A stretch of 64,000 bases of DNA from Lepidodermella squamata (lineage: Eukaryota > Gastrotricha). Positions 1 to 10,224 of this stretch are shown one piece after another (the first letter of the stretch is position 1; each line of letters opens with the position of its first letter). The DNA lies in assembly GCA_047495785.1 (NCBI GenBank), contig JBLDXI010000034.1:1054001-1118000 (forward strand), given 5' to 3'. The notes under the pieces were generated by a model. That model made no database searches and was not told the origin of the DNA. It saw only the letters and a program-made list of their open reading frames with translations. A program made the position numbers and the translations under genes.

Positions 1-2690
1 AACAAATTTAAGGAGGCGAGGGTCGATGATGGGATCGCGAAATTTTTCACGTAATACCACGGAATCCTGCGTAGCACCGCCGTAAATTTGAATGTTGAAA
101 CGTAAAAGCCCTTGTAGAAAACCTGACCTGTCGAATTATTGGTCGAGAACAAGGTCCAACTGTCCCCGGACTGTGAATGCTTGAAATCGAATAGAAGGGA
201 TGCGCTGTCAACACGCACAACGTTGACGTCTCGCTCAAGGGAGAATTCGAAACTGCAGTTTTGGGTGTCGAATGGAAACAAATGAAGGGATAGCTCGCAG
301 CTTGCCTCGAATAAGCCCTCTTTTTGCCAGTAAAATTCGAATGTTCGGTTAATTGTTGGCACCTTTGATGACATCATTATCAAATAATCGTCATTGATGA
401 TCATGTTTCGCATTTGGAGGTGTGAGTTGGCTGCTGATAGAAAGCGGATCTTCGGTAGCCACAAATTACTGAGATTGTCGATGTAAATGGTTTCGAAGTT
501 TCTACCGGTTGGTAGAGCGGGCGAAGAGAACCAGGGGCATGTATTCACTCGCCAATATAGAACCATCAGAGCTTTCACGGTTATGATTTCGTTAACTGTG
601 TCTATTTCATTCAACCCCGATACTTGAAAGCCAATCTTCACCTTGAGGGGAGCATCGTAATTTGTTGAATTTTCGAAATTGCGTGGTGCGTAGACGGAAG
701 AATTGAAATGCCCACATCTTCTCTGAATCGCTGTCATGTTATCGATGTAGTCGAATTGCGGGGTTTCGAAAATAGGTACCATTCTCTCTGCAATTGAGTT
801 GCCGCTTGAGTAGGTTGTATTCTCGGATACCAGTCGGCCACATGCGTTGCTCAAGTTGAACACTTCTTGCTTGTTTAAAGCAATGTTGTAGAAATAGAAA
901 CAAGCAAATTGCACGTCTCCCATCGGAGCCAGCAACTGACTTCCGTTTTCAAAGCCAATGCCTACGTCCATCGAAAGTTTGTCAATCCATTCGCCATCGA
1001 TTTGCGTCTCCCTGAAGAATAAGCAGTGATCTGAAACATAATTGTTAATTGTTACAGTAATTTCATAGATCACTACGTTCTCTATGAGTAATTTCTATGT
1101 GAAATGTTGTGCTTTGTGCGCCAGTAGGATCCCTGAACTAAGGGGCATTTCCTACCTAAAATTAATCAAAGGTTCCCCCTTTGGTTCATTTTGGGGTTTC
1201 CACCTTGTCCTTGGGAGTACGACATCTTCCATTACCCCGGTACTTCGTGTACTGATTTGCGCCTTTCGCTTCTGTGGTAATAATTACCGTAAATTCCCAA
1301 ATACAAGCCCAGAGTGCACTACAATGAACATCAAAGTGCCAAAAAGAAGTGCCGCCTGGGCTTGCATTTGGGAATTTACGGTAAATTAAATGAACTCACT
1401 TGGTGATCGAAGTTCCAATTCGTAGTTGACCGCAAGTGCGTAGAGCGAGCAGTTTGTCGCAAGGACGTTAGAAGTGATTGCAAAAAACGTCCAGGTTTCG
1501 AGGTGTTCATATAACACCCCAAACGATTTGCCTGCCCCATAGGCAAAATCTGTCATTGATAATCCGGTATCTGCTATGGGGGCGAAAACGACAGTCGGAA
1601 GAGAGCTGTTCGAACCACAGAACACAGTGAGTAAACCAAAAATAGTAACAATGCCATGTCCTTTCCCGCATGTCGATGACTTCATGTAGAATGCGAGCGT
1701 GAACCCGGAGCGCGGTCGTGGCAGGCCGTCGTAAGCAACCAAGCCACCAATTCGATTAATGATATATGTAGTCATATTTAACGCAATGCTACCCTGCGCA
1801 TATGGTCCTTCAAATTTCATCAGCTTCGTGTTGTAAGAGCTGGGTTGGCGAGGCACGATGATGTCACCAGCCCCGTTCCAGCCGAGTAGATTCGAATCGA
1901 ATGAAAGCGACCAAAATCCGATGAGATTCTCGCGACGTAGGATCTCCGTCATGTCTATTCCGTCGAATTTGCCCATCAATGCCCATCTAACTGCGTTCCG
2001 GCACGGCGTGAGAAACAACGCCTTCACCTCAACCTCAGTTAAGGCAGCTCTGTAAAACGAAACACAGGATACTCGATATTCTTGAAAACCAGATTCCATT
2101 TGTCCAATTATGAATTTTCGCGATGTTGCGTTCGTGTATATTTGATCTTCCATTGTGAAATCTATGCGTGACAGCTTGTGATCCGTAGTATTTATTTCAT
2201 AGAAAACCAAAGTTCTCGACGGGTCGTCGTAGGTTACAGCTATCATGCGGCTATCGACACTGTTCTTATTACACGAGTGACTCGATTGGGCGTCAAACGA
2301 CTCATAAGGCCCTATTCTCACACCAATGCTAGTGCAGTACAGCTGAAATAAGCCTTGGAATTCAATCTTTCCGAATGGGCCGTCAGCGTGCACGGAAACC
2401 GTGAACGACGTTATAATTTCTGGTATGAAATAACTCGCAATTCTCGATCCTTTCGTCGTGTAGTAACCAGTATTTACCACATTGTTCATCATGAACTCAG
2501 ATGAACTATCATCTGTTTGTTGCGGCTGAAGCTCTTCGTTTTCTCCCGTGAATCCAGTAAGACCGGAGTACGCGTCTAAAGGCCAGAATGCGATTAGATC
2601 GTACCAGCGGGGCATTTGGACAGCGGCAATTTCCAAACGGGCAGTGCATGCAAAAATGCAGCTGGCAAAGATAATCGCGTTATACTTCAT
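1..2690 (-). CDS. LamG-LamG-Cys-loop channel fusion, copy A (3' end beyond window)
   Basis: Two exons on the minus strand: 1400..2690, then 1..1030 running off the window. The intron 1031..1399 has a GTGAGT donor and a TTTCAG acceptor, both phase 1. Exon 1 encodes a signal peptide and two LamG/concanavalin-A-like domains, each opening with a FWPL/FWSL motif. Exon 2 completes the second LamG domain (ACFYFYN...) and continues into a Cys-loop receptor extracellular domain with C-x13-C around PFDTQN. It stops in the first membrane segment at the window edge. I translated most of exon 2 by eye and found no stop or frameshift. The intron carries two miniature elements. By analogy with the family it is a plasma-membrane ligand-gated channel subunit; the ligand is unknown. 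It is closely similar to copy B at 18510-21556. Confidence 0.8.
1122..1254. mobile_element. Old hAT-type miniature element in the intron of copy A
   Basis: The element begins CAGTAGGATCCC and ends CGTGTACTG. Its 3' flank ATTTGCGC and imperfect 5' flank TTGTGCGC look like a decayed 8-bp target duplication. A homologous element sits at the same place in the intron of copy B (20059..20187), so the insertion predates the A/B duplication. It is related to the fresher copies at 14664 and 29739. Confidence 0.6.
1287..1381. mobile_element. 95-bp hairpin MITE flanked by TA
   Basis: Near-perfect inverted repeats of about 27 bp start CCGTAAATTCCCAAATAC and lie between two TA dinucleotides. The intron of copy B reads straight through this position without the element, so B gives the empty site. 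The ends resemble those of the element at 58341..58775. Confidence 0.75.
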
Positions 2691-3779
2691 AGCTGAAAAC
2701 GTGAAAAATCATGTAAACCAATAAAATGAGGAAAAAAATCCCCGCGAACTATACATATGTTCTTATTTTAATTTCCTGTAAACGGGCGGGTTCTTTTTCA
2801 AGGGCGAAAAAGACCTGTGTTCGCCGAATTTTCAGTGTGAAAACGTGCTCATGAATTTGAATTATTTGCGCACAAAATCAATGATTTTTCCGTTGAGTTT
2901 CCGTCCGAGATCTTACCTGCAATCAAGTGAGCTGCGAGATCTGCAAATTAATTTGAGAATTAGACATAGTTTTTGAATATATGCCGGGGAACCCCGTACT
3001 GTCGCCGTTCGTGTCGTGGAAATCTTTGTGCCGGGGGAACCCCCGTACTGTCGCCGTTCGTGTCGTGGACATCTTTGTTTCTTTGTTTGTTTGTTTGTAT
3101 GCGCACATGTGCAATGCCTACGTACACGCCTAATGACTACAAGCCTACGTACACGCCTACGTAACGCAATGTGCAAACCATGACTACCCGCCTACATCAC
3201 TCCACAGCCAAAAAAGAAGTCATTCCAACCACTAGCCACTGGAACCTTAAATTGCCGGGTAAACCTTTGCGCACGGACGGAAAATAATTGATTCTTGCTT
3301 CGCGATTTTCGCGAGTTTCGCGAGTTTCGCGAGTTCACACTTCACCCAGCGCTCACTTCATACAAGAACATCATACAAGCCCACGTGATACGAACTAAAC
3401 CGTAAACCGTAGCCAAAGTTCATGCCGTCGTGAATGTTCGAATTTCGAATAGTTTAAGCAATGTAGTGGTGCAGGACAGCTCGTTCAGAACCCATGTGTT
3501 TTACCGCAGCTTTTCTTGCCGCTTGCCGAATTTTTACGAAGTATTACGAACGTTTGCCGTGAAAGCCTCGTAAAACTGCAGTAAAATTTGCATTACATAC
3601 GTGCGGGGCAGTAGCTCGTTCGAAACCGTGTACTTCGATGCTCCGGAGTCAACGATTTCCACTTTCGTTGCTCTGAGGTAACCATGGCGTCGCTAGGAGA
3701 CGTGTCTGCATTAGACTTGGTCCCAATCAATGAGGCTTTAACAGAAACAGCTAAAACAGAGGAACGATAATCTGGAAGT
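2691..3779. repeat. Duplicated 5' flank of the LamG-channel genes and short tandem repeats
   Basis: No gene is evident here. About 2700-2930 is homologous to the sequence upstream of copy B (about 21600-21800) and to 13880-14060, so it is a shared promoter-proximal flank. A unit of about 46 bp containing CGTACTGTCGCCGTTCGTGT is repeated twice at about 2985-3078. A TTTCGCGAG unit is repeated three times at about 3308-3334. Confidence 0.6.
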
Positions 3780-4761
3780 CGTTCGTGTTGCGACGTAAGG
3801 GACCGCCTGTACTAGCGCATATTTCTATATATCATTATACCGCTACATTGCGGTTGTTTACAACTGCGGAGCGGTTGCATCCCAAATTACTATCTTTGGT
3901 TCGAGGGCTATAAAATTGGCATTAGCTGCGATTGCTATCGTGCGTTCTTGGACTCTTGGAGAGAAAAGAGAAATTCAGCTTTTTCGCCTATCATTCCTAT
4001 AATTCTTCAAATTTTTCTCGCTTTCTTCTGGAATTCTTCGATTGCAGATTTAACAGGTAGCAAAAACGAGCTGCCGTGACCAATGAAAAACTATTATTAT
4101 CCGTGACTCGGTGCCGTAAATCTTTATTTTCAATGCAGCGAAATAATTGAAAATGAACAAAGGAAATGAAACTAAGAGAACAATTCATCACACTTTGTTT
4201 AACAGAAATGGCGATAACGGGTTGAATATATCGAAAGATCCAGCACTCTGCAATAGTATAGTAGCGACCTTATGCCGGAATTTTCCTTTTCCAATATTCG
4301 ATATCCAATCTTTATCCAATCAGCTATAACTCAAGTGTCGAATTCGAGTAAAAGTTGAAGTATAATAATCCTAATCAACAATGCAGAATTTGAAATTTAA
4401 CACAGCAGCTAATAGGATGTACTTTACTACTTTAATAGCAGCGGGAGATAATGAAATAAGATTTTAATGAATTATTATTACGTATTTTAGAAACGAGCCA
4501 TTCAAATTAAAAGTTCCTCTGATTTCTACGAAAATGTATAGAATGATATTCATGCACATGTAATATTATTGAAAGTAGATCTCGCCCCTGGAAGTTTTGG
4601 CGGATAAATCTTTGAATTAGGAAACAAGAGGTCTTCAAAGTTTTCTGAAAATGTATCACTTAAAACCGAAATGAACTAACAATTTTCGTTGACGGCGAAA
4701 CTCCATTGGTTAACTAATTAACTAAGTAACGATAACTAAATTGATAAGCCCCAGAAATGGC

Positions 4762-4927
4762 TTAGCGTCGTTGAATAACTCTGATTTGGGCATATTTACG
4801 TCAGTGACAAGTAAAAGGTGATAGCAGAGTTTTTATGTGAACGAAGACGGAAGCAAACTTGTCACCCGTCAACTGTCTGTAACTGACGTGAACAAGCCCT
4901 AATCCGAGTTGTATTCAACGACGCTAA
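4762..4927. mobile_element. MITE with TTGAATAACTC-type termini
   Basis: Inverted repeats begin TTAGCGTCGTTGAATAACTC on the left and are mirrored on the right by GAGTTGTATTCAACGACGCTAA-type sequence. A second family member lies at 36056-36219. It is nested in the 3780-7612 element and has no coding capacity. Confidence 0.6.
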
Positions 4928-5211
4928 CGACTACGGTATGACTACGGCGCAGTGATGGCGGTTCATTCTGCTTTGACTGCTTTGGTTTAGCTTTTTTCTT
5001 CCATTTAAAATGTCTATATCTATTGGATACCAATTAAGTGTTAAATTTCAATACCTAGAGCAGATCAGATTTGTCTCCAAAAAGCTGCGCTTTGATTTAG
5101 GATCTAGCCTTGACAAGCAGAACAAACCGCTCCATTGCTCCAGAAATCTACCCGTAAACCCCATAAAGTACGCGCCACTTATTTGCCTTCAATTACTCTG
5201 AAACTCTGAAA

Positions 5212-5630
5212 CAGTGTGGTCCACGGCCGGAAAATGGCGAGTCACCAACCGGAGTCAAAATTGGGCCAAAGAGTCAAAACCATTAAAACGCCGATAAACC
5301 AGTAAATGTTACGTCTAAATATCACTCCAATTCCCGTTCTAGCTCGAAAATTGCTCTCTCTATATTCACCTGTCGCTGCAACGTTTCGGGGGTTCGACTG
5401 GTTTTTAACAAAATTCGTCATTTTTGCGCCTTTGTAACTTGTAGAAAAATAGCTCCCTGCGAGCGAAGCATCTCATTTTGGAGTCAAACTCAGAGCCGGA
5501 GTCAAGTTTAGCTAGGTTATTTGTGACTCTTTCCGGAGTCAAGCTCGGCTTAGTAATCGGAGTCACACATGAGTAAAAAAAATCCCAAAAGAGTCAAAAT
5601 GGCTTGGGAGTCACACTTTGGACCACACTG
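5212..5630. mobile_element. hAT-type non-autonomous element with 8-bp target duplication
   Basis: The termini are CAGTGTGGTCCA and its inverted copy TGGACCACACTG. The flanks CTCTGAAA (5204-5211) and CCCTGAAA (5631-5638) differ at one of eight bases. CA-starting ends with an 8-bp duplication are characteristic of the hAT superfamily. The interior (419 bp) repeats GAGTCA-rich phrases and has no long reading frame. Confidence 0.7.
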
Positions 5631-6053
5631 CCCTGAAAGTTATTCTGCATTCTCGATTCTCGCCATTAGAAATGCCTGCGAGCTGCGAGATAATGGAGAA
5701 GGATATCCACAAAATAGTTTATAACTAATCGCGTAATAAGTGCTCTCTTGGCATTTTCATGTTAGTAGAAAAATTGGCTCATAGTCCATACTTCCGTAAT
5801 ATGCATTTTTCGTGATGATAACTGCATGGGTCGCATAAAATTATGCTCCGGGAATGGGAAACTAAAAAGTAAGCCCATTCGAACGCAGACTCTGGTCATG
5901 TTTGAACAATAAGTGGTGGATAGTCATGGTTCAACGTCACTATACAGAGAGAGTGCGAGAGAGAGACAGAGACTTTACCCTATGAGTTACCCTATGGATA
6001 TTGATAGAATTGATAGAATTAAATAATAAAAATTATATTATATATTATAATTA

Positions 6054-7307
6054 CAGTAAAAGTCGTCTAAACCGGAATTTCTCTAAACCGGACGGATTTC
6101 AGTGGCTCTTGCAGAAAGTGTGGACTTTACATTATAAATTTGTCGTCTAAACCGGACTCTGTAAACCGGACTTTTCCTAATTCGGAGCGATTTTAGACGC
6201 GGGAAGGTTAAAAAGTCCGGTTTGGACCGTTTTTTCCTTGTTTTCGTCATTTTCAAAACGGTTGGAACCCGGCTCTTCCGAGGCGTTAACCTTGGTGTTG
6301 CTTATGAATGACAGCCAAGTTTGGATGATCCACTGCGCCACCTCCGCTTATGAAATATAATGACGATTAACTCCTGCTTATATACCTTTTTGTGAATAAT
6401 ACGATATCCCTTGTTACAAGATCTAATTGATCAGTGAATACCTAAGTCAAGGTATTGGGTTGGGATTTTTGGGAGTTTCAGGAACTTCCGCGAATTCCAA
6501 ATGAAAAAATGCCGGCTCAATCGTAGGCCGAACCTAGCCGAAACATTTAGTTCGACATAGTTCGGCCAAGATTTAAAATTATTGACGTTGTAAAATGAAT
6601 CTAAAAAATGCGGACTCTAGCAGGTTCTGATATGTGTAGTTAGTTCGGCCAAGCACGACTATGTCAAAAATTGTTCGTCCACGATCCTCCACGCCCGAAA
6701 ATGTTTGACCACATCTCAAGACGTTCGGCCAGGTTCGACCAGGGAAAACGTGCTTCGACTAGGTTCCCGTACAGAAAAAATAAGGTGTTAGGACGACATT
6801 TTGCCATGTAGCGTTTTAACATGTCAATCCTTACCTTGGAGTATTGCTAATTTTGACACGTTAGCACACTCCATTAATTTTCCATGTCAAAATGGCGTGT
6901 CAGGACGCAAAATTCCATGTAGCAGTTTTGACATTTAACAACATGGCACAATCTTAACATGTTTTGGCGGAACATGTTAAATGCACATGTCAGGACGACA
7001 AAATAACATGGAAACAGGTTTACCATGTAGCTTCGGTGTCACATTGGTACTTTCCATGTTACTTTGTTGCATTCCAGCTTATTTTTTCTGTACGGGTTCG
7101 GGGTTCGGCCAAACTGGGTTCGACTAATTAGTGCCGATGGGGCAGGAAATATAGTTTTTTTAATTCTTAAATCTGCTATTAACCGTATTATCTAAGCGCA
7201 AATTTAGACTTCGATTTCCTAAGCCGGACTTAGTCCGGTGGTCGTATAGACCGGATTCGCTCTAAACCGGACGATTTTGCCTGGCGCGCTGCTAGTCCGG
7301 TTTACTG
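6054..7307. mobile_element. TA-flanked element with CAGTAAA ends (pogo/Tigger-like, non-autonomous)
   Basis: The ends CAGTAAA and TTTACTG lie directly inside TA dinucleotides (6052-6053, 7308-7309), as expected for Tc1/mariner-pogo insertions. Subterminal CTAAACCGGA phrases recur on both sides. No transposase is visible. A further element is nested at 6766-7096 and the remaining interior is rich in GTTCGGCC repeats. Confidence 0.6.
6766..7096. mobile_element. Nested MITE with CCCGTACAGAAAAAATAAG termini
   Basis: The 19-bp terminus CCCGTACAGAAAAAATAAG is found inverted at the other end. A GTTC flank overlaps the ends and may be a short target duplication. The interior repeats ACATG-containing phrases. 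No coding capacity. Confidence 0.6.
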
Positions 7308-7612
7308 TATAAAATTGATAGAATTATCCTAGACTACGCTCGAAGGGAACGAAGGTGAAATCAAGAAGAGGAGGATAAATTTGGTTGATCTTAAGAATTT
7401 AGCCATGATAACGGAGAAATTGTCTGAAGCGTTTGTGCGTAGTACGCATTCTGCATTCTGGTAGCGTTGCAACCGTTCGGTATCGGATGCGCCGCAATAA
7501 TGATGCTATTACCGGCAAATAAAAAGTAGCTTATATTACCAGTACCAAGTATTTTATTACAAACAGCATGGAAGTACTGCCTAACGCGGTCTCTTACGTC
7601 GCAACACGAACG

Positions 7613-7905
7613 AAGTCGAGGGCCGTAAATCTTAGCGACATCTATTTCTCGCCGCATTCTCAAATCAAATACGTCCTTGATGATGAAATGCCCCTGGAAC
7701 TCAACGACATTTTGTGATACGCACAAATTTTGTGATACGACGAACGAATTCGGTCCAAGAGGGCCCTGTGTGGAGAAAAACGAAAGTGTATCGTTGACTC
7801 TGGAGCATTCAAGCACACGGTTTCTGAACGACCTGCCCCGCTCAACTTCATTGCCTACGATCTCAACGAGCGTGATGCGGCGACTTTTGCTCTATTTCAC
7901 CATAT
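7613..7905 (+). pseudogene. Fragment of an unidentified interrupted reading frame
   Basis: This is the sequence left between two transposons. One plus-strand frame reads through it except for two TGA codons, which lie in a short direct repeat of ATTTTGTGATACG at about 7714-7742. It contains a CIVDSGAFKHT phrase. If the transposon at 7906-13325 is ignored together with one ATAT, the frame continues at 13326 and ends about 55 codons later at a TAG. I do not recognise the product. The long minus-strand frame over the same bases looks like a shadow. It may be a broken host or retroelement gene. Confidence 0.3.
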
Positions 7906-7939
7906 CGTTCGTGGCGCGGAAGAACCAGCACTTTAGGCA

Positions 7940-8225
7940 AAAAAACTCGTGTACACAAGAGTACAGTATATTTATTCTGTACAAACTGGTACAGTTTTGA
8001 TGGCCGTAAATGTCAGTACAGCTCATTCGACTGTAGATTGAGTACAGTTGACCAGGCTGTATATTAGATGTACAGCGTTTCATTCCTGTATCATGGCGTA
8101 CAGCTCAATGAGCTGTACGCCCAAGTACAGTCGAATGCAACGTACATGCTGAGTACAGGAGTGACAGCCGTAATGACTGTGTACGGTTCGTCTAAACCGT
8201 ACACGAGAGTACAGGAGATTCATTT
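7940..8225. repeat. Left subterminal GTACAG-rich array
   Basis: GTACAG or CTGTAC occurs many times, mostly spaced 15-40 bp apart, just inside the left terminus of the 5.4-kb element. Subterminal motif arrays are typical binding sites for transposase; that role is inferred. Open frames in this stretch are fortuitous. Confidence 0.6.
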
Positions 8226-8756
8226 TTATAACGTAGTCGATGGAAGTTACGGCCCGCAAACCCACTCACAATTAGATTGACGATTTTGGTGAAAGAGTGA
8301 GAATCGGACGAATGTGCAGGTAATTAATTATTCGACGCGACGATTGCGACGCGACGATAGACGCGACGATAGACGCGACTTCCATGTTTCGTTGCTCACA
8401 TAAGAAACTTGACAAATGATTTCAACCTCTACTCCACCTTCTCAGACAAATGAAAATTGGGCGTTGAGCAATAACGATTATAAGTAAGTTGTTTCCTTTT
8501 CAAACTCCTGTGAATAAAAAGTAGGACCGAAGTCACTTGTCACGTCTAATATTCGATAAATAAGTCATCGTTTTTGATGGTAATAAAGCGCATTTTTAGC
8601 AGAAAGAGCAACTCGTGTCAAAATAAGGAATATAATCACACTTCATATTTCCTTCATGGTGACGATATATCCTATTTTTTCTTCACAGCCCGTTGCCGAT
8701 ATTACCATTGCAAACGATTGTTCACATTTTTCGTGATTTTAGGTAAATTTTCTGAA

Positions 8757-9670
8757 ATGACTGACTCAATAGTAAAAGTGACTATCGGCGAGTCAAAGTG
8801 GGCACGTTGCGTTAGAATGAATAGTTCCGCGGAGAACCCTTTAGTATTTTTAAAAACGAAAATCTACCCCGTCTTCCGCAACATCTTTAAAGCTGACGAC
8901 TATGGCCTTTTTTGGCATGATGGTGATCATTTCGTCATCATTGATGACGATGATGACCTCCTGCTAGCGTTTCACTTGAATCCAGAGCGCCTTCATATAT
9001 CAGTCTTTTTTGGACGCTATCTCGAGGACCTAATGACGCTACAGCCATCTTTGTCGCAAAAGGTCGAGGACTTGACGAGAATGATTTCAGGTATTTGTGA
9101 ATATTTTTATCGAATATATCCTAGGTGGAAGTTCCTCTGATTTTCAAATTTTATGCTCAAAAGGAGAAAGTTTTCAGGACAGATCTTCCTAGTTTAGGTT
9201 AAATGTAAGCTGAATTGCTGGAAAAATCGCAAATTTATCCCAGTTTTTCGCAGCGCTAGGGTTCAGATTGTTTATGCATATTTCTTTAATTAAATGTCTC
9301 TAATTTTGCATAAGAATTACAAACCGAACCTAAGCCGTCGCCGGCCCAGACGCCTTTCAATGCGCCACCTCTGAGTTTAGGTGCGTCACAGTCTCACCTA
9401 CCCATTGTCACCGGTACCAGTGGCTCCAGAGCGGCACCGCAGACAGTTGTTGATCGGACTGGGTCACTTTACGACAAAGTCAAGGAAGTCCCGCTCCTAA
9501 AGGCGGTTGCTAGGACAATGGATGAGCGCCGGGACCTTGGGGAGCCAGGCTACGTCAGGTCAACAACTGAGCACTTCCACCAAATACTCAAGGAGATGGG
9601 TACTTGCTTCGAAGAGTCCTTTGGGGGACGTACCGTCACTAATGTGATGAGCAAAATGAACCAATACAGG
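8757..9670 (+). CDS. PB1-domain protein, first exons of the transposon gene
   Basis: Exons 8757..9090 and 9315..9670 join at phase 1 (TTTCAG/GTATTT donor, CATAAG acceptor) to give 230 codons with no stop. The ATG follows a short AT-rich leader; the reading frame upstream of it looks non-coding. Residues about 5-85 resemble a PB1 domain: a basic beta-strand start, then an acidic loop (WHDGDHFVIIDDDDDLLLAF) followed by a hydrophobic strand. A Pro/Ser-rich linker and a conserved-looking segment (RRDLGEPGY...TTEHFHQILKEMG) follow. The exon ends at AGG/GTAAGG, phase 0, which could splice in frame to the ATG at 9800. PB1 domains mediate protein dimerisation; finding one in a transposon is unusual. 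Confidence 0.6.
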
Positions 9671-9799
9671 GTAAGGCAGTCCTAGTCTTGCTGAAGGCGT
9701 GGTTGCGAGTTTTTGTGAGGTTTTAAAATGGAATGAGGTGGAAATTACTTTAAATCTTCTTTTATATAACCAATTTCTTAGAGGTTTTAAAATATCGAG

Positions 9800-10171
9800 A
9801 TGGCCGCCATGGAACTTGATGAAACTACTGCTGAGTCTGAGTTGCGCCTAACGCGAAGCGAATGGCTTGAGTTGGAAAAATCTAAGAAAAAAACATCTAG
9901 AAGCTTGAGAGTCAAAGGCCAACGACGAGTTATGGGTAAATTTGTTGGGAAAAAACCTCATCGAATCGGTTTTCGCCGAAAGTGCCGCTTGTGCGATAAA
10001 ACATTTTTCGATTCATCCGGTTTGAAAAAACATTTACAATTGTATTGCAAAAAAACAGGCAGCTTAGCTCTTACTGAGAAGGAAATTGAAGAATTGATTT
10101 ATTGGTCAAAAAAAAATTATTTTGTCAAACAAAATGAGGCACCCAAGAGGCGATCTAGTATGAAAAATTAG
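9800..10171 (+). CDS. C2H2 zinc-finger segment of the transposon gene
   Basis: This 123-residue frame is rich in Lys/Arg and contains one C2H2 finger: CRLCDKTFFDSSGLKKHLQL followed by YC. That suits DNA binding by a transposase or accessory protein. It can follow the exon ending at 9670 in phase 0 (acceptor CGAG before the ATG) or start on its own ATG. I found no donor that would carry it in frame into the exon at 10225, so it may end at its own TAG, or there is an undetected splice or mutation. Its function is inferred from the finger and its position only. Confidence 0.5.
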   Translation: MAAMELDETTAESELRLTRSEWLELEKSKKKTSRSLRVKGQRRVMGKFVGKKPHRIGFRRKCRLCDKTFFDSSGLKKHLQLYCKKTGSLALTEKEIEELIYWSKKNYFVKQNEAPKRRSSMKN

Positions 10172-10224
10172 CCGATGAGAACTAAAAATGATGCATATTG
10201 AACTTGATTATTGTTTATCTTTAG

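Larger units (their letters stand above)
3780..7612. mobile_element. Composite non-autonomous DNA transposon with CGTTCGTG termini
   Basis: The left end CGTTCGTGTTGCGACGTAAG and the inverted right end ...CTTACGTCGCAACACGAACG match over about 26 bp with one or two differences. AAGT lies directly outside both ends (3776-3779 and 7613-7616), which suggests a 4-bp target duplication. The first eight bases are identical to the ends of the 5.4-kb element at 7906-13325. No transposase gene was found inside. Several smaller elements are nested within it (4762-4927, 5212-5630, 6054-7307, 6766-7096), so the ancestral element was much shorter. Confidence 0.65.

Noticed and set aside
1084-1389. 101-codon plus-strand frame
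   Set aside because: It lies wholly inside the copy A intron over two miniature elements and has no recognisable domain.
7391-7851. Minus-strand frames up to 141 codons
   Set aside because: They are antisense to a better plus-strand frame, cross the transposon border at 7612 and show no domain.
8068-8280. Plus-strand frame rich in Tyr and Val
   Set aside because: The frame is created by GTAC-rich subterminal repeats of the transposon.
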